Shown here one piece after another: positions 56,196-64,000 of a stretch of 64,000 bases of DNA (the stretch's first letter is position 1; every line of letters starts with the position of its first letter). The stretch is from Mycobacteroides chelonae CCUG 47445. GTDB taxonomy: Bacteria > Actinomycetota > Actinomycetes > Mycobacteriales > Mycobacteriaceae. The DNA lies in the NCBI RefSeq assembly GCF_001632805.1, contig NZ_CP007220.1, positions 3,286,001 to 3,350,000 of the forward strand, in the 5' to 3' direction. The position numbers and the translations under genes were made by a program. The notes beneath the pieces are model-generated. The model was not told the origin of the DNA and did not search any database. It was given only the letters and a program-made list of their open reading frames with translations.

Positions 56196-56253
56196 CGAGC
56201 GCATACCGCACGGAGGTGAATCGCGTGAATCATCCACACCAGGTATGCGCTCG
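56196..56253 (-). terminator. 12-bp long-loop hairpin between pfkA and gatB
   Basis: CGAGCGCATACC (56196-56207) and GGTATGCGCTCG (56242-56253) are perfect inverted copies around a 34-nt loop, 15 nt after the pfkA stop. It could end the pfkA transcript or form part of the gatB leader. Confidence 0.5.
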
Positions 56254-56267
56254 GCGAACCTGCCCGA

Positions 56268-57299
56268 TCAGCCGAAGAAGGCCGCAGCGTCCTCGTAGCG
56301 GTTTTTGGGGACCAGCTTGAGATGACGGGTGGCCTCGGACAAGGGCACCCGTCCGATGTCCTGGCCCCGCAACGACACCATCACCCCATACTCACCGGCA
56401 TGGGCGGCATCCGCGGCGTTCACTCCGAATCGGGTGGCGAGCACCCTGTCGAACGGTGTCGGGGTGCCGCCGCGCTGCACATGGCCCAGCACGGTGGTGC
56501 GCACCTCCTTGTTGATGCGCTTCTCGATTTCCACACCCAGCTGCTGCGCCACTCCGGTAAACCGCTGATGCCCGAACTCGTCAATTCCGCCGTCGCGTAA
56601 CTCCATTGAGCCCTCGGCCGGCTTGGCGCCCTCTGCCACCACACAGATGAAATGCGAATCCCCACGCTGGAAGCGGCCTTTGATGAGTCGACACACCTCT
56701 TCCACGTCGTACGGCACTTCGGGAATCAATGTCATGTGCGCGCCGGAAGCCAGTCCGGAGTGCAGGGCGATCCAGCCCGCGTGCCTGCCCATCACTTCCA
56801 CCAGCATGACGCGCTGATGCGATTCGGCTGTGCTGTGCAACCGATCGATGGCGTCGGTAGCGATGGTCAGCGCGGTATCGAACCCGAAAGTGACATCGGT
56901 GCAATCGATGTCGTTGTCGATCGTCTTGGGCACCCCGACCACGGGGACATTCTCGTCGGCGAGCCAGCTCGCCGCGGTGAGCGTGCCCTCCCCACCGATC
57001 GGGATGAGCACATCGATCCCGTTGTCGTCGAGGGTCTGCTTGATCTGGTCCAGCCCGGCACGCAGCTTGTCGGGATTGGTGCGGGCGGTGCCCAGCACCG
57101 TGCCGCCCTTGGTCAGCAGCCGGTCGTTGCGGTCGTCGTTGGCCAGCTGGATGCGCCGGTTCTCCAACAGACCGCGCCAGCCGTCCTGAAATCCCACGAC
57201 CTGCGAGTCGTAGCGGTTGGCACAGGTCCGTACGACCGCCCTGATGACGGCGTTCAGCCCGGGACAGTCGCCGCCACCGGTAAGCACTCCGATACGCAT
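56268..57299 (-). CDS. pfkA: 6-phosphofructokinase, group with G/K signature
   Basis: 343 residues from the ATG at 57299. Commits fructose-6-phosphate to glycolysis. N-terminal [21 protein letters not shown]; nucleotide loop [11 protein letters not shown] near residue 104; catalytic [14 protein letters not shown] near 125; substrate loop [13 protein letters not shown] near 165. Gly is kept where ATP-dependent enzymes have it (GGEG), while Lys precedes TIDND as in PPi-type and some actinomycete ATP enzymes, so ATP use is likely but not certain. An apparent N-terminal extension to 57389 is in poor context and omitted. Confidence 0.93.
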   Translation of the reverse strand: MRIGVLTGGGDCPGLNAVIRAVVRTCANRYDSQVVGFQDGWRGLLENRRIQLANDDRNDRLLTKGGTVLGTARTNPDKLRAGLDQIKQTLDDNGIDVLIPIGGEGTLTAASWLADENVPVVGVPKTIDNDIDCTDVTFGFDTALTIATDAIDRLHSTAESHQRVMLVEVMGRHAGWIALHSGLASGAHMTLIPEVPYDVEEVCRLIKGRFQRGDSHFICVVAEGAKPAEGSMELRDGGIDEFGHQRFTGVAQQLGVEIEKRINKEVRTTVLGHVQRGGTPTPFDRVLATRFGVNAADAAHAGEYGVMVSLRGQDIGRVPLSEATRHLKLVPKNRYEDAAAFFG

Positions 57300-57337
57300 A
57301 GGCCCCATCATGCCCGTGACATGGCCGGGCGGCAGCG

Positions 57338-58843
57338 CTACGACGCCTTCGGTGGACGCTGCGGGGCGCTCAGCGTGAACCCCGCCCACACATCACGGCG
57401 GTCGACGCCGAGGTTCTTCTCGACGCATGTCACGCGGTCGAAGACCATCACCGGCCAGTCCGATCCTCGGTATGTCGGCCAGTCCTCGCTCGGAACACCG
57501 TTGCGCGCGAACGCCACCCAGCGCTCTTGCACATCGTCGACCACCCGCGAGGCATCACGATGAGTAAAGCTCCCCGCCAAGAGCGGTCCGGCCGGACCAC
57601 GGTAATTGCCGAAGACCGCGAGCAACTCGGTGGCATGCGAGCCGTTCAGGCCGGCGGCCCGCACGGGCCAGGGCGCGTAGTCGAACTGGTACACGTAAAC
57701 CGGTGCGAATTGCTGATGCGCCCGGGCGATCCGCCACACCGAAGAGGTAAAGAACATGTCTCCAGCCAGCCGCAACCGGGCTTCCTTCGATGGATATCCC
57801 GGGTAAGCGCCAACAATCCGCTCGAGATACCCAGGGCCTCCGCGCGCAAGAATCTCCAGCTGTTCGGCTTCGGATAACGGCATCACCTTGATGGCCTTGG
57901 TGAAAAGCCTGGCTTCATCGGCGTTACTTCCGATGATCAGCGGAACTCGTTGCGCATCACCGCGTTCGATGGCATCGACGGGAGCGCTCGGCAAGTAGTC
58001 GCCATCGACCGAAGGCCCGAATGGAAATCCACCCTCGGCGATCAACTTGCGCTGTGCACGCAGGAGCTGCCGCGGCGAGGCGTTCATGACCGTCTCGGCA
58101 GCGTTATCAGGGCCAGCCCCAAGCAGTTCGGCGAATCGCCGGGCCTCATGCGCGATCGTGTCGGCGCCGGCGGCCAGGCCACTGGCGGTGCTTTGGATGA
58201 TCGCGCGGTGGAACAACCCCGCAGCGGCGGGGGTGGTCATCAGCGTCTCGACGGCGCTGGCGCCGGCACTCTCGCCGAAGATGGTCACATTGTCCGGATC
58301 TCCGCCGAAGGCCCGGACATTGTCGCGAACCCACTGCAGGGCCAGCACGAGATCACGCAGGTACACGTTGCTTTCGATGACGTGCTCGGCATCGGACAGC
58401 GAGGACAGATCGAAGGCGCCCAGCGCCCCCACGCGATAGTTGGCCGATACATAGACGCATCCGCGACGCGCCAGTATCGATCCCTCGTAGGGAGGCGAGG
58501 CACTGGCACCGAGGAAATACCCACCGCCGTAGATGTAGAACATCACCGGTAACGGACCGTCGGGTAGTTCCTCCGGCGTCACCACGTTGAGTGTCAGACA
58601 GTTCTCGCTGCGACGTTTCTGCGGGGTGAACACCTTGGGCTGGTAGGGCACCGCACCGAATCTCGTGCAGCGCCGGACGCCCTCCCAGGGCTGCACGGGA
58701 CGCGGCGCCTTAAGCCGCAGCGGCCCTACCGGCGGTTCGGCATAGGGGATTCCCCGGAAACGGCGCATTCCACGCCGCACAAAGCCTTCAACAATGCCGC
58801 TGTTGACTTGCACTCGCTTCGGCGCCGCTGCCACGGATGCCAA
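57338..58843 (-). CDS. Type B carboxylesterase/lipase
   Basis: 501 residues of the alpha/beta-hydrolase type B family. Start region [28 protein letters not shown]; oxyanion hole [14 protein letters not shown] near residue 105; nucleophile Ser in [14 protein letters not shown] near 190; acidic residue region [11 protein letters not shown] near 300; His near [16 protein letters not shown] at about 400. No signal peptide is visible. It should hydrolyse carboxylic esters, possibly xenobiotic. Inserted between the small exported pair and pfkA, which are adjacent to gatA in the reference order I remember, so it is probably lineage-specific. Confidence 0.88.
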   Translation of the reverse strand: MASVAAAPKRVQVNSGIVEGFVRRGMRRFRGIPYAEPPVGPLRLKAPRPVQPWEGVRRCTRFGAVPYQPKVFTPQKRRSENCLTLNVVTPEELPDGPLPVMFYIYGGGYFLGASASPPYEGSILARRGCVYVSANYRVGALGAFDLSSLSDAEHVIESNVYLRDLVLALQWVRDNVRAFGGDPDNVTIFGESAGASAVETLMTTPAAAGLFHRAIIQSTASGLAAGADTIAHEARRFAELLGAGPDNAAETVMNASPRQLLRAQRKLIAEGGFPFGPSVDGDYLPSAPVDAIERGDAQRVPLIIGSNADEARLFTKAIKVMPLSEAEQLEILARGGPGYLERIVGAYPGYPSKEARLRLAGDMFFTSSVWRIARAHQQFAPVYVYQFDYAPWPVRAAGLNGSHATELLAVFGNYRGPAGPLLAGSFTHRDASRVVDDVQERWVAFARNGVPSEDWPTYRGSDWPVMVFDRVTCVEKNLGVDRRDVWAGFTLSAPQRPPKAS

Positions 58844-58864
58844 CCTAGCTCCCGCCGCGGGTGG

Positions 58865-59137
58865 TCACCGCCCCGGGCGCACTGCCGTGGGGCCTGGCCT
58901 GGTTGTCACGATGGTGGCCTGCGGTGGCGCGTTCCCCGGATCAGGCGCCGATGACAAGTGATTGTCGCCGGGAGCGAGACAGTCGGGCTCCGTCGATCCG
59001 CTGCACGCGGCCGGTTTCACCTGCACTACCGCCTGCGGGGCCTCGATGCGGCTCGTCACCACCACTCCAGCCAGAACGGCCGCGCATGCACCGGCCGCGG
59101 CCATCCGACGTATCGACATCCTCGTCATGCTGGTCAC
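58865..59137 (-). CDS. Small exported CX7C protein, tandem copy 2
   Basis: 90 residues from a GTG at 59137 that overlaps the preceding gene's stop (GTGA); an ATG at 59128 is also possible. The N-terminus RRMAAAGACAAVLAGVVV is a signal peptide or anchor. The exported part contains ACSGSTEPDCLAPGDNHL, followed by APDPGNAPPQATI and a Pro/Arg-rich end. The pattern C-x7-C-x3-GD-x-HL-x3-P-D/N-PGN-x2-P-x-ATI is shared position by position with copy 1, so the two are paralogues. The Cys pair may form a disulfide. No known family comes to mind. Gap to the esterase gene is 21 nt. Confidence 0.6.
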   Translation of the reverse strand: MTSMTRMSIRRMAAAGACAAVLAGVVVTSRIEAPQAVVQVKPAACSGSTEPDCLAPGDNHLSSAPDPGNAPPQATIVTTRPGPTAVRPGR

Positions 59138-59391
59138 GCTCGCGGCAAGACTGTGCTGGGGCGTGTCTTTGTCTGCGGGATGGTCGCCCGCGGCACCATG
59201 TTGCCGGGGTTCGGTCGCGCCGTCAGATGAGGATCGCCGGAGTGATCGCAGGTGGTATCGGTCTGCACCGAGCACTGGATCTTCGTCTGCGGCGTCGCGG
59301 GAACGGATTGCGAAATCACCAACGCCGCCGGCACCGCTGCCACCACGCTGACGGCGATCACTGCACCACTGCACCAGGCCATCATATGCAT
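59134..59391 (-). CDS. Small exported CX7C protein, tandem copy 1
   Basis: 85 residues from an ATG at 59391 (also ATGs at 59385 and 59382). The N-terminal WCSGAVIAVSVVAAVPAALV is hydrophobic like a signal peptide. The mature part reads QCSVQTDTTCDHSGDPHL and then ARPNPGNMVPRATI and a Thr/Pro/Lys tail. Same motif and spacing as copy 2. The AT-rich palindrome TGCATATATGCA (59387-59398) covers the start codons, and the gene begins 66 nt after gatA on the same strand. The overlap with copy 2 and the conserved motif argue that both are real genes although each is short. Confidence 0.6.
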   Translation of the reverse strand: MHMMAWCSGAVIAVSVVAAVPAALVISQSVPATPQTKIQCSVQTDTTCDHSGDPHLTARPNPGNMVPRATIPQTKTRPSTVLPRA

Positions 59392-59457
59392 ATATGCAAA
59401 TATGACAGCTCTTGCTGCCCTGGAAGGGCCGGATCCCTACTAATTGCCTGTGAATCT

Positions 59458-60939
59458 CTACAGTGCGGACGGCAGCGGCCCACGCGCCGTCTCATACGCC
59501 GCCCCGACCCGATACAGCCGGTCGTCGGCGAGGGCGGGCGCCATGATCTGCAGACCCACCGGCAGCCCGTCGTCGGCCGATAGTCCCGAGGGCACCGACA
59601 TTCCGCAATGGCCGGCCAGATTCAGCGGCAGCGTGCACAGGTCGAACTGGTACATGGCCAGCGGGTCGTCGACCTTCTCCCCCAACCGGAACGCGGTCGT
59701 GGGCGTCGCCGGGGTGACCAGCACATCAACCTGTTCGTAGGCCTGCTCCAGGTCGCGCTTGATCAGGGTGCGCACCTTCTGTGCCCGGCCGTAATAGGCG
59801 TCGTAGTACCCGGCCGATAGCGCATAGGTGCCGATCATGATGCGCCGCTTGACCTCTGGGCCAAAGCCCGCGGCCCGGGTGAGCGCCATGACTTCCTCGG
59901 CGCTGTGCGTTCCGTCGTCGCCGACGCGCATCCCGTACCGCATGGCATCGAACCGAGCCAGGTTGGAGGACACCTCCGACGGCAGGATCAGGTAGTACGC
60001 CGGAAGTGCGTATTCGAAGTGCGGACAGGACACCTCCACCACGTCGGCACCCAACGCGGTGAGCCGCTCGACGGCCGCATCGAAAGACGCCATCACACCC
60101 GGCTGGTACCCATCACCACGCAACTGTGAGACCACACCGACGCGTACGCCCTTGAGGTCGCCGGCAGCCCCGGCACGAGCAGCGGCCACCACATCGGGGA
60201 CCGGTTCGTCGACCGAGGTGGAGTCGCGCGGGTCATGTCCGGCGATTACCTGGTGCAGCAGTGCGGTATCCAAAACCGTACGTGCACAAGGTCCACCCTG
60301 ATCCAGCGATGACGCGCAGGCCACCAGGCCGTACCGCGACACGGTGCCATAGGTGGGCTTGACCCCGACGGTGGCGGTGAGAGCCGCGGGCTGACGGATG
60401 GAGCCGCCGGTGTCGGTACCGATGGCCAGCGGTGCCTGGAAGGCGGCCAGCGCGGCCGCGCTACCGCCGCCCGAGCCACCCGGCACGCGCTCGGTGTCCC
60501 ACGGATTGCGGGTGGGGCCGTACGCGGAGTTCTCGGTGGAGGAGCCCATCGCGAACTCGTCCATGTTCGTCTTGCCCAGGATCGGGATCCCGGCCTCGCG
60601 CAGCCGAGCGGTCACCGTCGCGTCGTAGGGCGGAACCCAGTTCTCCAGAATCTTCGACCCACACGTGGTCGGCATGTCCCGGGTGGTGAAGACGTCCTTG
60701 AGCGCCAAGGGAACACCGGCCAGGGCCGATGCGGGCTGATCGCCACGTGCGATGGCGTCGTCGGCATCCTTGGCGGCGGCAAGGGCCTGCTCCCCCGCCA
60801 CGTGCAGGAATGCGCGGTAGGTCTCGTCGGTACTGGCGATCTGATCCAGATGCGCACGCGTCACCTCAACGGATGACACTTCGCCGGAATGAATCAGCGT
60901 CGCCAGCGATGCTGCATCCTGCCTGATCAGGTCGGTCAC
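59458..60939 (-). CDS. gatA: Asp/Glu-tRNA(Asn/Gln) amidotransferase subunit A
   Basis: 493 residues, the glutaminase/amidase subunit. The amidase signature is complete: the catalytic Lys in [16 protein letters not shown] near residue 80 and the Ser-cisSer pair in [20 protein letters not shown] and [18 protein letters not shown] near 160-190. Releases ammonia from Gln and delivers it to GatB. Overlaps gatC by 4 nt. In the order I remember from M. tuberculosis pfkA follows gatA directly; here three accessory genes lie between. Confidence 0.96.
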   Translation of the reverse strand: MTDLIRQDAASLATLIHSGEVSSVEVTRAHLDQIASTDETYRAFLHVAGEQALAAAKDADDAIARGDQPASALAGVPLALKDVFTTRDMPTTCGSKILENWVPPYDATVTARLREAGIPILGKTNMDEFAMGSSTENSAYGPTRNPWDTERVPGGSGGGSAAALAAFQAPLAIGTDTGGSIRQPAALTATVGVKPTYGTVSRYGLVACASSLDQGGPCARTVLDTALLHQVIAGHDPRDSTSVDEPVPDVVAAARAGAAGDLKGVRVGVVSQLRGDGYQPGVMASFDAAVERLTALGADVVEVSCPHFEYALPAYYLILPSEVSSNLARFDAMRYGMRVGDDGTHSAEEVMALTRAAGFGPEVKRRIMIGTYALSAGYYDAYYGRAQKVRTLIKRDLEQAYEQVDVLVTPATPTTAFRLGEKVDDPLAMYQFDLCTLPLNLAGHCGMSVPSGLSADDGLPVGLQIMAPALADDRLYRVGAAYETARGPLPSAL

Positions 60940-61244
60940 TCTTCTTCTCCCAGGATCTGCGGAACCGCGAAACGTCCCTCGGCCACCCGAGGAGCCTGAG
61001 CCAGCGCCTCATCAGGGGTCAGGCAGTCGGCGATCACATCCGGGCGTGTGACATTTACCGCATCAAGCGGAGAACTCGTCGCATCGACCTCGTCGAGCTC
61101 ATCGGTGGACACGGCACTGATCTGGCTGACGTGGCCGAGGATCGCGTCGAGTTGCCCCGCGTATCCATCCAGCTCAGCGTCGGTCAGCGCAAGCCGGGCC
61201 AATCTGGCCAGGTGCGCGACCTCGTCACGGGATATGGCGCTCAC
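60936..61244 (-). CDS. gatC: Asp/Glu-tRNA(Asn/Gln) amidotransferase subunit C
   Basis: 102 residues from a GTG at 61244. GatC wraps around GatA and GatB and is needed for assembly. The family start [31 protein letters not shown] at about residues 6-36 (given as a region) and the C-terminal [16 protein letters not shown] are typical. First gene of gatCA, divergent from the ACT-domain gene. An in-frame extension to 61286 lies in the intergenic gap and lacks support. Confidence 0.94.
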   Translation of the reverse strand: MSAISRDEVAHLARLARLALTDAELDGYAGQLDAILGHVSQISAVSTDELDEVDATSSPLDAVNVTRPDVIADCLTPDEALAQAPRVAEGRFAVPQILGEEE

Positions 61245-61287
61245 GGCTAGATAGCCTAGAGGGCGGCCGTACCTGACCTGTGCCACA

Positions 61288-61953
61288 GTGTTGGACGTGC
61301 CGTCCTATCTGCTGCGCTTACAACTTGCCGACCGACCCGGAAGTCTGGGATCGGTCGCCGTCGCGCTCGGCACGGTGGGTGCGGACATCCTGTCCCTCGA
61401 CGTCGTCGAGCGCGGTCCCGGGTATGCCATCGATGACCTGGTCATCGACCTGCCACCCGGTTCCATGCCCGACTCGTTGATCACCGCCGCCGAGGCCTTG
61501 AACGGGGTGCATGTGCATTCCATCCGCCCGCACACCGGGCTGCTGGAGGCACACCGCGAGCTGGAACTGATCGACAGAGTGGCCGCCGCCGCGTCATCCG
61601 CCCGCCTGGAAGTGCTCGCCCAGGAGGCCCCACACGTGCTGCGCGCGAACTGGTGCACCGTGGTGCGGCAGGAAGGCAGTGGCTTCATTCGGGTGGCGGG
61701 CAGCGCCGGTGCCCCGGAAACACAGGCCACCGCCGCCCCGTGGCTACCGCTGAGCCGGGCCCAGGTCCTGGAAACCGCTGCCGAATGGGTGCCGCAGCTG
61801 TGGAAGGACATGGACACCACGCTTGCCGCCGCGCCACTGGGGTCCAGCGACACCGCCGTGGTCCTCGGCCGTCCCGGCGGCCCGGAGTTTCGGCCCTCGG
61901 AGGTGGCCCGCCTCGGCTATCTGGCGGGGATCGTCGCCACCTTGGTGCGATAG
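61288..61953 (+). CDS. ACT-domain protein of unknown role (Rv3013-like)
   Basis: 221 residues from a GTG at 61288; a second GTG at 61297 giving [10 protein letters not shown] is equally likely. The N-terminal ACT domain, [20 protein letters not shown] then [10 protein letters not shown], is the sort that binds an amino acid. The rest has no clear domain; it includes [20 protein letters not shown] near residue 85 and a C-terminal [13 protein letters not shown]. Conserved in mycobacteria next to gatC on the opposite strand (Rv3013-like, from memory), function unknown. Possibly an amino-acid-sensing regulator of gat or ligA. Confidence 0.8.
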   Translation: MLDVPSYLLRLQLADRPGSLGSVAVALGTVGADILSLDVVERGPGYAIDDLVIDLPPGSMPDSLITAAEALNGVHVHSIRPHTGLLEAHRELELIDRVAAAASSARLEVLAQEAPHVLRANWCTVVRQEGSGFIRVAGSAGAPETQATAAPWLPLSRAQVLETAAEWVPQLWKDMDTTLAAAPLGSSDTAVVLGRPGGPEFRPSEVARLGYLAGIVATLVR

Positions 61954-62012
61954 CGGCCTGTTCACAGGAACGGCACAGCCAATTCCCTGAGTCGCCCTGC
62001 ACACTCACTGGC

Positions 62013-63911
62013 GTGACTGACATCGACGCGTCCATGAGCCAGACTCGTGAACGGCTCATCTTCGCTGCCATTCTGTTGACGATCACCGTGGTGTACCTCT
62101 GGGACATCAGCCACAACGGGTGGTCCAACACCTTCTATGCGGCGGCCGTGCAATCAGGCAGTGAAAGCTGGAAGGCTTGGTTCTTCGGGAGCTTCGATCC
62201 GCAGAACTACGTGACGGTCGACAAGCCCGCCGGTGGTTTGTGGTTGATGGGATTGTCCGCCAGGATCTTTGGTTTTTCCAGCGCCAGCATGCTGATCCCG
62301 CAGGCCATCCTCGCGATCGTCAGCGCCGCACTGATTCGCGCAACGGTACGGCGGCAGGCCGGACCGAGTGCCGGCCTGCTCGCGGCGGCCCTGTTCGCTC
62401 TCATCCCGGTGGTCTCGGTGATGTTCCGGCATTCCAATCCCGACGCACCCATGGTGTTTGGCATGGTGGTGGCCGCATACTTCACCACGCGTGCAATCGA
62501 TTCCGAGCGCTCACGCAGTGCTGCCGGCTGGCTGGCGCTCGCCGGAGTCGGTATCGGGTTCGCGTTCCTGTGCAAGACACTCGAAGGTCTACTCGTGGCT
62601 CCGGCCCTGCTCCTGGCCTATCTGGTGTCCACGAAATGGCCTTGGAAGACAACGCTTATGCATCTTCTGGGTGCGGCCGGCGCCCTCTTGGCCGCATCGG
62701 GTTGGTGGATGGCCGCCGTCGCGCTGACCCCGGCAGCCAGTCGCCCCTACGTCGACAACTCCACCGACAACAGTGAATGGACGCTGGCGGTTGGTTACAA
62801 CGGCCTGGACCGCCTGCTCGGTGACAACTCGAACGGGATGGGCGGCGGCCGGGGAAGTGGTCCCTCGTTCTCGGGCACCCCGGGCATCTTCCGACTGTTC
62901 CAGGACACCCAGGCCGATCACATCGCATGGCTGCTTCCCACTGCGTTCATCGCGCTGATCCTCGGACTTGTCATCGTCAGCAGGACGCCGCAGACCGCAG
63001 GCTGGTTGGGCCGCCTGCGCACCATCACCACCCATCCCGCGGGAGCAGGCCTGGTTTTGTGGGGCACCTGGATGGTGTCCAACTACGTGGTCCTCAGTTA
63101 CATGGCCAAACAATTCCACCCCTACTACACCTCGGCCATGGCCCCTGCCATCGCCGGTTCGCTGGCCATCGGCACGGTGCTGTTGTGGCGGCATCGGTCC
63201 GAGCCCATCGGCAAGTTCGGGCTGAGCGCGCTCACGCTCAGTGCCACCGTCATGGCCTTCGTACTACTGCGGCGCATACCGACCTGGCTGCCCTGGCTGC
63301 GCTGGCTTCTGCTGATCGGCGGGATCCTCGCGGCCGTTGCCCTCGCCCTTAGCGCACTCGAACGTAACGTGCGCCTGCGCTATGCCATTGCCGGACTGGC
63401 CCTTGCAGTTTCATTGGGAGGCTCGCTCGCGTTCACCATCGCCAATGTGACCACCCCGAAGGTCGGGGGGCTCTCGACGTCCGGCCCGGCGATCGCCAAC
63501 GAGGAGAAGTTCGGCGGCCAGGCACCCACGCCGCTGGATCCGGCACTGGCCGCGTTGATCAAGGATTCGGGCGCCAGATGGCCGGTGGCGACGACCAACA
63601 CCCGCACCGCCGCTCCCATTCAGTTGGAGACCAACGCACCCGTGATGGCGATCGGCGGATTCTCCGGCCGCGACAACCCCATCACGCTGCAGCAGTTCAT
63701 CGATTACACGCAGGATGGCACCGTCCAGTTCTATGCCGAATCCGTCAAGGATAAGGACAAAGACAAGGAGCAGGACAAACCGCAACCACAGAAGGACGGC
63801 GACACCAAGCGGGTGGCCGATGATGTCCAGAAGTGGGTCGAAACCCACTTCTCCTCAAAGGATTACGGCGACCTACGAGTATTCGATCTGTCGGTTCCGC
63901 CGAAACCCTAG
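62013..63911 (+). CDS. GT39/ArnT-type integral-membrane glycosyltransferase
   Basis: 632 residues from a GTG at 62013 (ATG at 62034 is an alternative). About 12 transmembrane helices follow an N-terminal loop with SFDPQNYVTVDKPAGGLWLM near residue 65, which holds the DKPxG motif of polyprenyl-phosphate-sugar transferases. A Gly/Ser-rich loop NSNGMGGGRGSGPS near 275 and an exported C-terminal domain after residue 460 follow. The last ~60 residues are a highly charged run of alternating Asp-Lys (VKDKDKDKEQDKPQPQKDG). This is the YkcB-like group; it should transfer a sugar from a lipid carrier to an acceptor outside the membrane. Acceptor unknown. Confidence 0.82.
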   Translation: MTDIDASMSQTRERLIFAAILLTITVVYLWDISHNGWSNTFYAAAVQSGSESWKAWFFGSFDPQNYVTVDKPAGGLWLMGLSARIFGFSSASMLIPQAILAIVSAALIRATVRRQAGPSAGLLAAALFALIPVVSVMFRHSNPDAPMVFGMVVAAYFTTRAIDSERSRSAAGWLALAGVGIGFAFLCKTLEGLLVAPALLLAYLVSTKWPWKTTLMHLLGAAGALLAASGWWMAAVALTPAASRPYVDNSTDNSEWTLAVGYNGLDRLLGDNSNGMGGGRGSGPSFSGTPGIFRLFQDTQADHIAWLLPTAFIALILGLVIVSRTPQTAGWLGRLRTITTHPAGAGLVLWGTWMVSNYVVLSYMAKQFHPYYTSAMAPAIAGSLAIGTVLLWRHRSEPIGKFGLSALTLSATVMAFVLLRRIPTWLPWLRWLLLIGGILAAVALALSALERNVRLRYAIAGLALAVSLGGSLAFTIANVTTPKVGGLSTSGPAIANEEKFGGQAPTPLDPALAALIKDSGARWPVATTNTRTAAPIQLETNAPVMAIGGFSGRDNPITLQQFIDYTQDGTVQFYAESVKDKDKDKEQDKPQPQKDGDTKRVADDVQKWVETHFSSKDYGDLRVFDLSVPPKP

Positions 63912-63919
63912 GGGCAGTT

Positions 63920-64000
63920 TCACGCTGAGTCGGCGGGAGGCCCGTCGGCCAGCAATGCCCGGAAGCCGTCCTCGTCGAGGATGGTCACGCCCAGCTCAAC
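63920..64000 (-). CDS. ligA: NAD-dependent DNA ligase, C-terminal end (cut by window edge)
   Basis: Only the last 26 codons are present, reading ELGVTILDEDGFRALLADG and then the stop TGA at 63922-63920. This matches the end of the BRCT domain of LigA. The assignment rests on the short BRCT tail plus gene order (ligA follows the ACT-domain gene in mycobacteria). It converges on the GT39 gene with an 8-nt gap. Confidence 0.7.
   Translation of the reverse strand, partial: VELGVTILDEDGFRALLADGPPADSA

Overview
The window reads as high-GC actinobacterial DNA and, gene by gene, as a mycobacterial chromosome. The order recG, fakA-like, ung, thiL, ddl, gpsA, fbiD, ppk, mutT1, hupB, leuD, leuC, iclR, gltX, leuB, serA, ilvC, ilvN, ilvB, cfp6-like, doxX, lppZ-like, gatB, pfkA, gatA, gatC, ACT protein, ligA follows the order I remember for Mycobacterium tuberculosis from about Rv2973c to Rv3014c, with extra genes inserted. 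Frequent GTG starts, 1-4 nt stop/start overlaps, F420-related genes, MpaB-type oxygenases and a Lys/Ala/Pro-tailed HU all fit. The inserted genes suggest a rapid grower, probably of the Mycobacteroides abscessus-chelonae group. That species guess comes from memory and was not tested by a search.

Layout. 1-15 kb holds housekeeping genes: the 5' part of recG, a DAK2/FakA-like protein, rpmB, a crotonase, a lipase coupled to ung, thiL, the tight gpsA / PLP-lyase / ddl operon, fbiD, ppk, mutT1 and hupB. 15-28 kb holds leuDC with a divergent IclR regulator, an F420/PPOX-type protein, tRNA-Glu and tRNA-Gln, gltX, an FAH-family enzyme, a TetR/MpaB pair, an MFS carrier, leuB and serA. 28-37 kb is accessory: a four-LysM protein without signal peptide; a TetR + MHS transporter operon divergent from two ABC1-type kinases and a P450; an ArsR-type regulator; a second MpaB oxygenase; and a DUF2752 protein. 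37.4-40 kb is a small, less dense island with a HEPN-like protein, an unknown helical protein, a zinc-ribbon protein and several hairpin terminators. 40-44 kb is ilvBNC behind a transcription attenuator with an Ile/Val/Leu-rich leader peptide. 44-52 kb looks like an amine/amino-acid catabolic block: saccharopine-dehydrogenase-like enzyme, class III aminotransferase, Lrp, aminobutyraldehyde-type dehydrogenase, MarR, flavin monooxygenase and APC permease. 52-64 kb holds doxX, lppZ-like, gatB, pfkA, a carboxylesterase, two tandem small exported paralogues, gatA, gatC, an ACT protein, a GT39-type membrane glycosyltransferase and the 3' end of ligA.

How the genes work together. Five steps of branched-chain amino acid synthesis are here (leuB, leuCD, ilvBN, ilvC), under two visible controls: an IclR-family operator at leuC and an attenuator at ilvB. 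gltX, tRNA-Gln, tRNA-Glu and gatA/B/C together encode the indirect route to Gln-tRNA(Gln), and the tRNA-Gln carries the U1-A72 pair expected of a GatCAB substrate. Regulated divergent pairs with long palindromes between them recur: leuC/iclR, tetR/mpaB, tetR-MHS/ABC1-ABC1-P450 and marR/monooxygenase. The most unusual items are the ABC1-ABC1-P450 divergon, the HEPN-containing island and the pair of CX7C exported peptides.
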